Origin: Paenibacillus radicis (ex Gao et al. 2016)
GTDB taxonomy: Bacteria > Bacillota > Bacilli > Paenibacillales > Paenibacillaceae
DNA length: 64,000 nt
NCBI RefSeq assembly: GCF_014641555.1
Contig: NZ_BMHY01000019.1
Coordinates: 23,533 to 87,532, forward strand
Direction of reading: 5' to 3'
In this document: positions 57,194 through 64,000 of the stretch, piece after piece
Position numbering within the stretch: position 1 is the stretch's first letter
Layout of the letters: every line of letters starts with the position of its first letter
Notes under the pieces: model-generated
The model's database searches: none
Seen by the model: only the letters and a program-made list of their open reading frames with translations
Told to the model about the DNA's origin: nothing
Position numbers and translations under genes: made by a program

Positions 57194-57727
57194 ATGCGAC
57201 GGCGATTTGTAATAGAAGCAGTAATGGTAGCAACCTATGGGCATCTTCTTGTCCCAAGCCGTCCAATCGATTATGTCGTGCCTTATTCTTCCGTTCTCGA
57301 ACTTTACGATATGCGCGACGGATCCGATCCGGTCATGGAAGATCCTGAAGATGATTTTCATGTTAGAACCAAAATAGCGGAGCTGATCGCTTTTTTTGAG
57401 GATCCGCTCAACCGCAAGAAAATTGAGAAAGCGATGCAGCTGCCTTGGCGGGAGAGCTCGCCGCTTATATTGAATGAACGTATACAATTTACGGTCGTTC
57501 ATGCGGTCGACAATGCCCATTATGGCGAATATTTTGATCCGATTGAAACGGAATTGCTGTTAACCAGCTCGAAGCTAAGCGTTCCGCTATTGTCGGACCA
57601 GTTCGAGTTTCAGGATAAACTGATCGAAGCTGAAGTACCTGTACAGATTTATGACATCGAAGATTTTGAGTTTGCGGTCGAAGAAGGAATATCAACGGCA
57701 GATGCCGGATTGTTCAACGATCGTTAA
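57194..57727 (+). CDS. conserved-looking 177-residue protein of unknown function
   Basis: GGAGGAG precedes ATG 57194. The sequence is acidic and soluble: Y-V-V-P-Y-S-S-V-L-E-L-Y-D-M-R-D near 28, a helical middle (I-A-E-L-I-A-F-F-E-D-P-L-N-R-K-K-I-E-K-A), F-D-P-I-E-T-E-L-L-L-T-S and an acidic tail. I recall similar Paenibacillus proteins labelled ADP-heptose synthase. I see no nucleotidyltransferase or sugar-kinase motif here, so I do not accept that label. It is monocistronic with its own promoter and terminator. Confidence 0.7.
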   Translation: MRRRFVIEAVMVATYGHLLVPSRPIDYVVPYSSVLELYDMRDGSDPVMEDPEDDFHVRTKIAELIAFFEDPLNRKKIEKAMQLPWRESSPLILNERIQFTVVHAVDNAHYGEYFDPIETELLLTSSKLSVPLLSDQFEFQDKLIEAEVPVQIYDIEDFEFAVEEGISTADAGLFNDR

Positions 57728-57732
57728 CGCTC

Positions 57733-57770
57733 GAAAGACCTTGGGCTGTTTGCGGCTTGGGGTCTTTTTT
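57733..57770 (+). terminator. intrinsic terminator
   Basis: AAAGACC/GGTCTTT outer stem with an inner GGCT/GGCT-type loop region, running into six T. Confidence 0.75.
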
Positions 57771-57799
57771 GTTGCTTATTTTGAAAGGGGGATTGTCTC

Positions 57800-59548
57800 T
57801 TGAAGACGCTAATGAGGCTTATGATTTACGTAAAGCCAAGCGCCAGATGGGTAGTTGCTGCTGTCATTATTATGATTCTGGCCACTCTGTTCGATTTAAT
57901 TGCGCCATGGATACTGAAGGAAATATTCGATAAAGGAATTGCCGTCAAAAACATGTCTGTAGTGATATCGCTGACGCTGCTGCTCGCAGGCGTTCAAGCG
58001 CTGAAGAGTGCGGGAATGTTCCTGCAAGGCTACTCACAGGAGCTAGTGGGGCAGAACGTCGTATTTAAGCTGAGAGAGGAGCTTTACGCCAAGCTTCAAC
58101 GGCTGTCATTCACTTATTATGACAAAGCACAAACGGGACAGCTTATGTCGCGTATGACGGGCGATATCGAAGCGGTTAAAAACTTCGTCGGCTTTGGCGC
58201 TATGGCCTTATTTACGGGCTTGCTCACCTTTGTAGGCACCTTTATTTTCATGCTGTGGATGCAGTGGCAAGTAACGTTGATAAGCGCCGTAACGATACCG
58301 CTTATTTTGCTCGTCTTGTGGCGCTTCTATCGTAAAGTTGGACCGGCCTGGTCCAGCATACGAGAGCAGATGGGCAAGCTGACGACTACGCTGCAGGAGA
58401 ACATTTCCGGCATTCGTGTCGTGAAGTCATTTGCAGCCGAAAACTCCGAGAAGGGCAAGTTTGCGGCACGCAACAAGCAAAATTTCGAGACGAACATGGA
58501 GCGTGCGAAGCTGGAGGCGAAGTCGTTCCCTCTAATGGGCTTGTTCGGCGGTTTGACGTTCGTGCTGATGATCTGGCTGGGCGCAATCTTCGTCGCTCGC
58601 GATGAGATGTCCATGGGAACGTTCATGGCTTTCCAATGGTATACGTGGGGGATGATTTGGCCGCTCAATATGCTTGGATGGCAAATCAACATTATGCAGC
58701 AGGCAGTTAAAGCGGCGCCGCGTGTATTTGAAGTGCTGGATGCGGACGTCGATATCGAGTCGCCAGACGCGGGACGTGAAACGAAAGGTATGAAGGGCTT
58801 TGTGACATTCGATGGGGTAAGCTTCTACTTTGCCGATCAGGACCGTAAATCCGATGAGCCAATCTTGAAAAGTATCGATTTCAAAGTCAACCAGGGTGAA
58901 GTGATAGCGGTGCTTGGTGCAACGGGATCGGGCAAAAGCAGCCTCATTGGCTTGCTATCACGTTTCTATGATACATCAAGCGGCCGGGTACTTATCGACG
59001 GCACCGATGTGCGCGACTACGAGCTCGACGGTCTTCGCCGGAGTATTGGCATTGTACCGCAAGAGACGTTTTTGTTCTCCGCTACGATCCGGGACAATAT
59101 CGCATATGGATATCCGGGCGCTACGCAAGAGCAAATTGAGCATGCGGCGGCAAAGGCGCAAATTCATTCGTTTATCGAAGGGCTGCCTCACGGCTACGAT
59201 ACGCTGATTGGGGAGCGAGGCGTTGGGCTGTCCGGTGGACAACGGCAGAGGGTCGCGCTAGCACGAGCTATTCTGATGGACTCGCCGATTCTCGTCTTGG
59301 ATGAAGCGACAGCGAGCGTAGACACCGCTACGGAGTCTGCCATTCATGAAGCATTGCTTGAGGTGATGAAGGGGCGCACAACGTTTATTATTGCGCAGCG
59401 GCTGTCATCCATTCAGCATGCCGACCGGATCATCGTTCTAGAGCGCGGCAAGCTTGTCGAGCAAGGGACACATAGGGAGCTGAGCGAGCGCAACGGATTT
59501 TTCCGCAAGCTGTTCGAACAGCAGCAGAAGCAGCAAGCTTCTTTATAA
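57800..59548 (+). CDS. ABC exporter half-transporter (MdlA/YheI-like)
   Basis: A 582-residue half-transporter: six membrane helices in the first 310 residues, then a nucleotide-binding domain with Walker A G-A-T-G-S-G-K-S, signature L-S-G-G-Q-R-Q-R, and Walker B plus catalytic Glu L-V-L-D-E-A-T-A. The switch residue lies in I-A-Q-R-L-S-S, with Gln in place of the usual His. A companion half-transporter follows at once, so a heterodimer exporting drugs or lipids is likely. TTG 57800 has GAAAGGGGG eight bases upstream. Confidence 0.9.
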   Translation: MKTLMRLMIYVKPSARWVVAAVIIMILATLFDLIAPWILKEIFDKGIAVKNMSVVISLTLLLAGVQALKSAGMFLQGYSQELVGQNVVFKLREELYAKLQRLSFTYYDKAQTGQLMSRMTGDIEAVKNFVGFGAMALFTGLLTFVGTFIFMLWMQWQVTLISAVTIPLILLVLWRFYRKVGPAWSSIREQMGKLTTTLQENISGIRVVKSFAAENSEKGKFAARNKQNFETNMERAKLEAKSFPLMGLFGGLTFVLMIWLGAIFVARDEMSMGTFMAFQWYTWGMIWPLNMLGWQINIMQQAVKAAPRVFEVLDADVDIESPDAGRETKGMKGFVTFDGVSFYFADQDRKSDEPILKSIDFKVNQGEVIAVLGATGSGKSSLIGLLSRFYDTSSGRVLIDGTDVRDYELDGLRRSIGIVPQETFLFSATIRDNIAYGYPGATQEQIEHAAAKAQIHSFIEGLPHGYDTLIGERGVGLSGGQRQRVALARAILMDSPILVLDEATASVDTATESAIHEALLEVMKGRTTFIIAQRLSSIQHADRIIVLERGKLVEQGTHRELSERNGFFRKLFEQQQKQQASL

Positions 59549-59560
59549 GGAGGAATGCAA

Positions 59561-61366
59561 ATGAGCCAAGTGGAGTGGGATGAGGAGGAAATCGAAGAAA
59601 AGCCGTTTAATATGGGCTATATGCGCAAGCTCTTCGGTTATCTGACTCCTTATCGTAAAATATTATCTTTCGTCGTCGTTGTTGTCCTCATTAATATGCT
59701 GCTCAGTCTGGCAGAACCGCTGCTGCTTGCTTATCTTATCGATAACGGTATTAAAAATGGCGATTTTAAAGCGATACATATATTCGGCATTACGCTGCTC
59801 GCCATTAAGCTGATCGGCTGGGGCTGTGATTGGATTCGGACTAAATATATTAATTTTACAGGCCAGCGGATTTTATTCGATTTACGTCAACAATTATTCG
59901 ATCATTTGCAAAAGCTGAGCTTCCGTTTTTTCGACGGCAGACCGGCTGGCAAAATTATGTCGCGTATTACGAATGATACGAATGCGATTGGCGAGCTTAT
60001 TAACGGCGGATTGATTACGACCGTTATGGAAGTAACGCATCTGGTTGGTATTATCGCTATTTTACTATGGATGGACTGGCAGCTTGCCTTGCTTTCATTC
60101 GTTACGATGCCGCTGCTCTATTTCGTCGTTGGCAGAATGCGGCCTCGCATTGAAGGCGCCTGGACACGCTCGCGCCAAACGATGTCGGCTATTAACGGCA
60201 ACTTGAATGAGACGATTCAAGGCATTCGCGTCATTCAAGCTTTTTCAAGACAGCAGCAGAACAATGAAAAGTTCGATGTTATTAATACAAGAAACAAGAA
60301 GGCGTTCATGCGAGCGGTTACGCTGGAATCAATGGTATATCCGTTTGTCGAAATGATCGGCATGATCGGGACTTGCGTCGTTATCTGGTTTGGGGCGACA
60401 CGGGTTATGGACGATGTATTGACTGTAGGTTTTATTATGGCATTCATTAATTACTTGTGGAGATTCTGGGGGCCGCTCAGCGCCTTGTCGAAGGTATACA
60501 GCCAGGTGCTGTCAGCCATGGCTTCGGCAGAGCGGATATTTGAAATATTGGATACGGATCCAGAAGTGACAAACGCTGAAAATGCGAAACGTCTGCCCGC
60601 TGTTCGCGGTGACGTCTCGTTCGAGAATGTATCCTTCCGTTATGCGCCGGACAAACCGGATGTGCTTCATGATGTGAGCTTTAACGTGCGCGCCGGACAG
60701 CGTGTGGCACTGGTAGGTCCAACTGGAGCGGGAAAGAGTACGATCGTCAATTTATTAATGAGGTTTTATGATTCAACGGACGGCAAAGTGAAGATCGATG
60801 ATATTGATGTTAAGGATGTGACGCTGGAATCACTTCGTCAGCAGATGGGTATTGTCCTTCAGGACTCCTTTATTTTCTCCGGAACAATAGAGCAGAATTT
60901 GCGCTACGGAAATGATCATTGTACCGAAGAACAGATGATTCAGGCGGCGGAGAGTGTGAGATTGGACCGGGTCGTTGCGGGGCTGCCGAACGGCTACGAT
61001 ACGGAACTCGAAGAGCGCGGCTCCAAGCTTTCTGTCGGACAACGGCAATTGCTTGCTTTCGGGCGGGTGCTGCTCTCGGACCCTCGCATTCTGATTCTGG
61101 ATGAGGCGACCTCCAGTGTCGATACAGAAACCGAGCAGCATATCCAGGAAGCACTGGAGACGCTGCTCGGCGGCAGAACGGCATTTATTATTGCGCACCG
61201 GCTGTCTACGATCAGAGAAGCCGACGTTATATTGGTCGTGCAGGATGGCCGTATCAGTGAGCAGGGCTCGCATGACGAGCTGATGCAAAGAGGAGGCACC
61301 TATGCCAACCTCGTGCAGACGCAGCAGCAAATGCAGGAAGCGGTCATGTCGCAGGCGCTGCTCTAA
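59561..61366 (+). CDS. ABC exporter half-transporter (MdlB/YheH-like)
   Basis: 601 residues: an acidic N-terminal extension (E-W-D-E-E-E-I-E-E-K), six membrane helices, then the ATPase with G-P-T-G-A-G-K-S, signature L-S-V-G-Q-R-Q-L, L-I-L-D-E-A-T-S and switch His in I-A-H-R-L-S-T. The second signature Gly is Val, as in other MdlB-like subunits. Here the switch His is intact, whereas the partner has Gln, so the two ATP sites are unequal. ATG 59561 lies 7 bases after AAGGAGG. The 3' end overlaps convergent xerS by 4 bases. Confidence 0.9.
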   Translation: MSQVEWDEEEIEEKPFNMGYMRKLFGYLTPYRKILSFVVVVVLINMLLSLAEPLLLAYLIDNGIKNGDFKAIHIFGITLLAIKLIGWGCDWIRTKYINFTGQRILFDLRQQLFDHLQKLSFRFFDGRPAGKIMSRITNDTNAIGELINGGLITTVMEVTHLVGIIAILLWMDWQLALLSFVTMPLLYFVVGRMRPRIEGAWTRSRQTMSAINGNLNETIQGIRVIQAFSRQQQNNEKFDVINTRNKKAFMRAVTLESMVYPFVEMIGMIGTCVVIWFGATRVMDDVLTVGFIMAFINYLWRFWGPLSALSKVYSQVLSAMASAERIFEILDTDPEVTNAENAKRLPAVRGDVSFENVSFRYAPDKPDVLHDVSFNVRAGQRVALVGPTGAGKSTIVNLLMRFYDSTDGKVKIDDIDVKDVTLESLRQQMGIVLQDSFIFSGTIEQNLRYGNDHCTEEQMIQAAESVRLDRVVAGLPNGYDTELEERGSKLSVGQRQLLAFGRVLLSDPRILILDEATSSVDTETEQHIQEALETLLGGRTAFIIAHRLSTIREADVILVVQDGRISEQGSHDELMQRGGTYANLVQTQQQMQEAVMSQALL

Positions 61367-62466
61367 GAGGAGGCCGATTCCTCGCTGTTTCGTTTAATCC
61401 GGTCAATCGCTTCCGCCATCGTCTTATCCGTTAAATGAGCGTATATTTGCGTCGTTTCCGGTGAAGCGTGACCCAATTGCTCTTGTGTCATATAAATATC
61501 GTTGCGGAGGTAATAGTCCGTCGCGAAGGAATGGCGCAGCTTATGTACGGAGAGATAAGGCTTGCCGAATCGCTTCGCATATTTTATGACCATTTCCTGA
61601 ATAGCTCTCTTAGTCATTCTAGAGCCTTCTTTTTTGCCGTTAGCGATGGCGAGAAAGAGGGCTTTTTCTCGTTTAGGCGCCTTATATCGAGTATCGCGCA
61701 TTTGCAGATAGGCATTCAGATCATCCGTTGCTTCCTGTCTAAAATAAACCGGCGTTTTGAACGTATCATCATTTTTACCTTTGCGGTAAACGTAACAAAG
61801 CTTTTTCTTCACATCGATATCGTCAATATTGAGATTGACCAACTCGGAGACGCGCAGCCCGGAATGAAGAATGAGACTGATGATGCAAGCGTCGCGTGTT
61901 TGATTCAATTTATAAGAATAAAGTGCTTGCTTATTTGCGGCTATATCCTGCTCGTAATAATGGCCGATGTAAGCTAGAAACTCTCCGATTTCTTCCTCTT
62001 GCAGCAGCTTGCCCTCCAGCTTGGCAGCCGTATCCTTCGGCTTATGCGTCCGTTTGATCGAAACCTTTGCCATTACGTTGCGCTTAAGCAGCGGATAAAA
62101 TTCATCATCCTCGGCGATTTGGCTCAAATAATGAAAAAGCGAACGTAAGGACGACAACCGTCTTGTGATCGTCGTTTTCGTATTGTGATGGGTAGGGTGG
62201 GTAGCAAGAAACATCCGAAAGTTATCAATGCTTTCCATATGAAGACGCTCGAGCTCGATAAGCTCAACCTGTTTAATTTCTGCAGCGCTCGACAGTCCTT
62301 CCGCAATGAGCCATTTCATGAATAGCTCATAGTCCCGAACGTACTCCAGCAAGGAAGACGGCGACAGGTCAGGCAGCTTATAATTAACGAATTTCTCCAC
62401 ATACCACGGCATGGCCGGCAGTTTGCGGTCCAGTTCTTGACGGTCTTTCACCTTTAAAATATTCAA
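61363..62466 (-). CDS. xerS: XerS-like tyrosine recombinase
   Basis: A 367-residue site-specific recombinase. The N-terminal SAM-like core-binding domain (S-L-L-E-Y-V-R-D-Y-E-L-F) is followed by the catalytic domain: Arg I in H-S-G-L-R-V-S-E-L, Lys in the beta hairpin, H-K-L-R-H for His II/Arg II, L-G-H-A for His III and nucleophile Tyr in T-Q-I-Y-A-H-L. Length and the N-terminal P-W-Y-V-E-K-F-V-N-Y-K fit XerS, the single recombinase that resolves chromosome dimers in streptococci. Its role here, beside or instead of XerC/XerD, is open. It starts at TTG 62466 with GAGGTG nine bases upstream. No prophage genes are near, and no dif-like site is evident. Confidence 0.85.
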   Translation of the reverse strand: MNILKVKDRQELDRKLPAMPWYVEKFVNYKLPDLSPSSLLEYVRDYELFMKWLIAEGLSSAAEIKQVELIELERLHMESIDNFRMFLATHPTHHNTKTTITRRLSSLRSLFHYLSQIAEDDEFYPLLKRNVMAKVSIKRTHKPKDTAAKLEGKLLQEEEIGEFLAYIGHYYEQDIAANKQALYSYKLNQTRDACIISLILHSGLRVSELVNLNIDDIDVKKKLCYVYRKGKNDDTFKTPVYFRQEATDDLNAYLQMRDTRYKAPKREKALFLAIANGKKEGSRMTKRAIQEMVIKYAKRFGKPYLSVHKLRHSFATDYYLRNDIYMTQEQLGHASPETTQIYAHLTDKTMAEAIDRIKRNSEESASS

Positions 62467-62719
62467 GGGTCGTGCACCTCGCTTCTGTTCAAACCTTTCT
62501 ATATTGTACCAACTGAACCCCCCTTGGACAATGCGAACAAGCGGTTAAGAAGCGGGAAATTCACTTCCAGAAGCTTCTTTAGCAAATAAATGTAATTTAT
62601 GGTTTAGGGTTACTAGATAAAAGATAGTGTGTTAAACTCATGAAATGTTATCCGAATCCATTAAAATTCCATTAATTCATGATATGAATTATTAAAATTA
62701 TGAGGAGGAAAAAAGAATA
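62467..62719. other. divergent intergenic region between xerS and sleB
   Basis: About 250 bases. The half nearest sleB is AT-rich. ATTCATGATATGAAT (62675-62689) is an inverted repeat that may be an operator for sleB. No clear sigma-A promoter is seen, so a sporulation sigma factor is possible, but I cannot assign its boxes. Confidence 0.4.
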
Positions 62720-63382
62720 ATGATAAATAATCATATAATGCGCAGAAGTATCATATATATATTTGCAATTATTATTGCATTTGCTGTTCCGATACAGGCT
62801 GTACAGGCGGCTGCACCTGCAACGCTGCGCTACGGGGATAGCGGCGTGGACGTGCCGGACTTGCAGTTCCGGCTGAAGACGCTCGGTTACTTCAATAATG
62901 ATGCCATAACTGAGTTTTATGGCAAAATGACCGAGGATGCCGTTCGCCGTTTTCAAGCGGATTATGGCTTGAAGAAGGACGGAATTGCCGGCGAATCCAC
63001 TTGGACGAGCTTGAAGAAGGTTTCGGCCAATGAACGCGAGCTGAATCTGCTTGCCCGCATCATCTATGCGGAAGCGCGAGGGGAATCCTATAAAGGTCAA
63101 GTAGCGGTTGCTGCTGTTGTATTGAACAGATTGAGCGCGCCCGGCTTCCCGGACACGATAGAAGGCGTCATTGAGCAATCTGGTGCGTTCACAGCTGTTG
63201 ATGACGGCCAGTATTACTTGCAGCCGGATTCGCAGTCTTACCGGGCTGCTACGGATGCGCTGCGCGGCGAAGACCCTTCAAGGGGCGCGTTGTATTACTT
63301 CAATCCAAAGACGGCTACATCCAAATGGATTTGGTCCCGCCAGCAGATTGTAACGATAGGCAATCATATCTTTGCGAAATAA
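62720..63382 (+). CDS. SleB-type spore cortex-lytic/cell wall hydrolase
   Basis: Exported 220-residue peptidoglycan hydrolase. A signal peptide ends near A-V-Q-A-A (about 31). A PG_binding_1 domain follows (L-R-Y-G-D-S-G-V-D-V-P-D-L-Q to D-G-I-A-G-E-S-T-W), then the Hydrolase_2/SleB catalytic domain starting L-L-A-R-I-I-Y-A-E-A-R-G-E with the catalytic Glu. Relatives are lytic transglycosylases acting on cortex muramic-lactam at germination. This one may be SleB itself or a vegetative paralogue. GAGGAGG lies 11 bases before ATG 62720. ATG 62738 is an alternative start. Confidence 0.87.
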   Translation: MINNHIMRRSIIYIFAIIIAFAVPIQAVQAAAPATLRYGDSGVDVPDLQFRLKTLGYFNNDAITEFYGKMTEDAVRRFQADYGLKKDGIAGESTWTSLKKVSANERELNLLARIIYAEARGESYKGQVAVAAVVLNRLSAPGFPDTIEGVIEQSGAFTAVDDGQYYLQPDSQSYRAATDALRGEDPSRGALYYFNPKTATSKWIWSRQQIVTIGNHIFAK

Positions 63383-63411
63383 TAGCGAGTGGAATGGATA
63401 TCGGAATGATA

Positions 63412-63474
63412 CTGCCTTTATTGAAGAAAGGCAGGGAGGAAGAACTGGAGCCGTCTGAGAAGATGGCTCCTTTT
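63412..63474 (+). terminator. double hairpin terminator after sleB
   Basis: A perfect 8-bp hairpin CTGCCTTT/AAAGGCAG (63412-63434) is followed by GGAGCC-G-TCT...AGA-T-GGCTCC with TTTT (63447-63474). The second is the likely terminator. Confidence 0.7.
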
Positions 63475-63751
63475 GCTGTCGAGAACCTTGAATGCATTGA
63501 ATTTTTGCGAAGGATGAGCCCTTTAACTGAACTATTCGTACATAACCTCCAATCACATGCCAGCGTCCACACGGTAGCCTCACTGATGAGAATTAGAAGT
63601 AGCTAACTCCACTCTGCAAGTGTCATCTCCTATGCAATTCAACTTTTACTTTTATTTGATAGTCGCCCTCATGGCTTTATTCAACGTGATTGCTTCCGCG
63701 AAATCAAGTCGACTTTACTCTAAGCTAACTTCTCCTATGTTACTTGAGAAA
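63475..63751. other. spacer with no supported gene
   Basis: Short open frames occur here (for example to 63606), but they begin inside the sleB terminator region or have no ribosome site. I see no RNA gene. Confidence 0.4.
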
Positions 63752-63932
63752 CAAAATGTAAAAGTGCAGGCTGATGCGTCTCAAATGACCCCAAATAGCC
63801 TTCAAAATGTAAAAGTACATTTCAAATCACCCGATTTCTCTCTATCGAGGCATTTTGGCTCAATCAAAATGCACATTTGCATTTTGAAGCGATAAATCGT
63901 CGGAAAATAGGCTTACAACCTGCACTTTCTCC
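63752..63932. repeat. CAAAATGTAAAAGT repeat family
   Basis: An exact 14-base direct repeat lies at 63752-63765 and 63803-63816. A related palindrome CAAAATGC-ACATTT-GCATTTTG lies at 63865-63886. AAAGTGCAGGCTG near 63762 returns inverted as CAACCTGCACTTT near 63917-63929. The region is therefore folded around inverted copies of one short theme. No gene. Confidence 0.65.
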
Positions 63933-64000
63933 AAGGCCCCCTAAATAAACTAGAGTCTCCCTATCCAAATATATTAAAATAAAGAAAAGGGAGATGATTC
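63933..64000 (+). promoter_or_regulatory. possible ribosome site of the next gene
   Basis: AAAAGGGAG lies at the very end (about 63986-63994), with ATG directly after it, and TATTAAAAT about 20 bases earlier. This looks like the approach to a gene starting at or just beyond the window edge. Confidence 0.3.

Noticed and set aside
61363..62466. prophage or integrative element marked by the tyrosine recombinase
   Set aside because: No phage, excisionase, relaxase or att-like repeats nearby. Length and sequence fit XerS, a housekeeping recombinase.
63325..63606. 93-codon frame after sleB
   Set aside because: It overlaps the sleB 3' end and includes both hairpins of the sleB terminator. No ribosome site.

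Overview
The window looks like chromosome from a spore-forming, low-to-moderate GC Firmicute of the Paenibacillaceae (Paenibacillus or a close relative). The reasons are a SleB-type cortex hydrolase, a XerS-like recombinase, a YpdA-type bacillithiol disulfide reductase, a B12-dependent MetH of Paenibacillus-like size, strong AGGAGG ribosome sites and many TTG/GTG starts. This assignment rests on gene content and remembered family traits; no database was searched. I saw no rRNA, tRNA, CRISPR array, prophage or IS transposase.

Layout. 1-12.9 kb: metH, rnz, then a DNA/RNA maintenance block (MrfA helicase, MrfB-like exonuclease, HAD phosphatase, Fpg/Nei glycosylase, Nfo-like AP endonuclease, cREC domain protein, RlmM-like 2'-O-methyltransferase). 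The helicase appears to be a Bacillus-like import that replaced the native gene and left the native 3' end as a remnant. 13.0-16.7 kb: a repeat-rich spacer, then a minus-strand MarR/MFS/saccharopine-dehydrogenase-like cluster whose MFS gene is broken by a 17-bp tandem duplication. 16.9-23.9 kb: a Ser/Thr kinase fused to a MinD-like pseudo-ATPase, a two-component pair, a nitrilase-family hydrolase, two GNATs and a PhnP-like metallo-hydrolase. 23.9-29.7 kb: a MutS2-like protein without Smr domain behind a long structured leader, thiamine pyrophosphokinase, a TRIC channel, a low-Mr phosphatase, a methyltransferase and a CuA lipoprotein.

29.7-30.85 kb is non-coding and repeat-rich. 30.9-45.4 kb is mostly core metabolism: an esterase, pdhABCD, a hot-dog thioesterase, thyA-dfrA, gltD, a membrane lysozyme-like protein coupled to topB, and a HAD hydrolase. 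45.5-57.7 kb holds small and accessory genes: a small gene with two LexA/DinR-type boxes on its promoter, an orphan PhnC-like ATPase, a DUF3298 protein, an APC permease, MOSC and phosphotransferase proteins, a ChbG-like deacetylase, a MoxR/DUF58/DUF4129 operon, and ypdA. 57.8-64 kb: a heterodimeric ABC exporter, convergent xerS, sleB, and a repeat-rich tail.

The most unusual signals are: (1) the mutS2-like leader, with an 8-codon reading frame lying in one arm of a 13-bp long-range helix and two intrinsic terminators in series; (2) the helicase replacement scar; (3) the SOS-type promoter of an unknown 74-aa protein; (4) the 17-bp duplication that breaks the MFS gene; (5) the apparently leaderless marR message with a matching operator at the MFS gene; (6) dispersed AGCGAA/TTCGCT hairpin clusters. 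Most start codons given here were chosen from ribosome-binding-site spacing.
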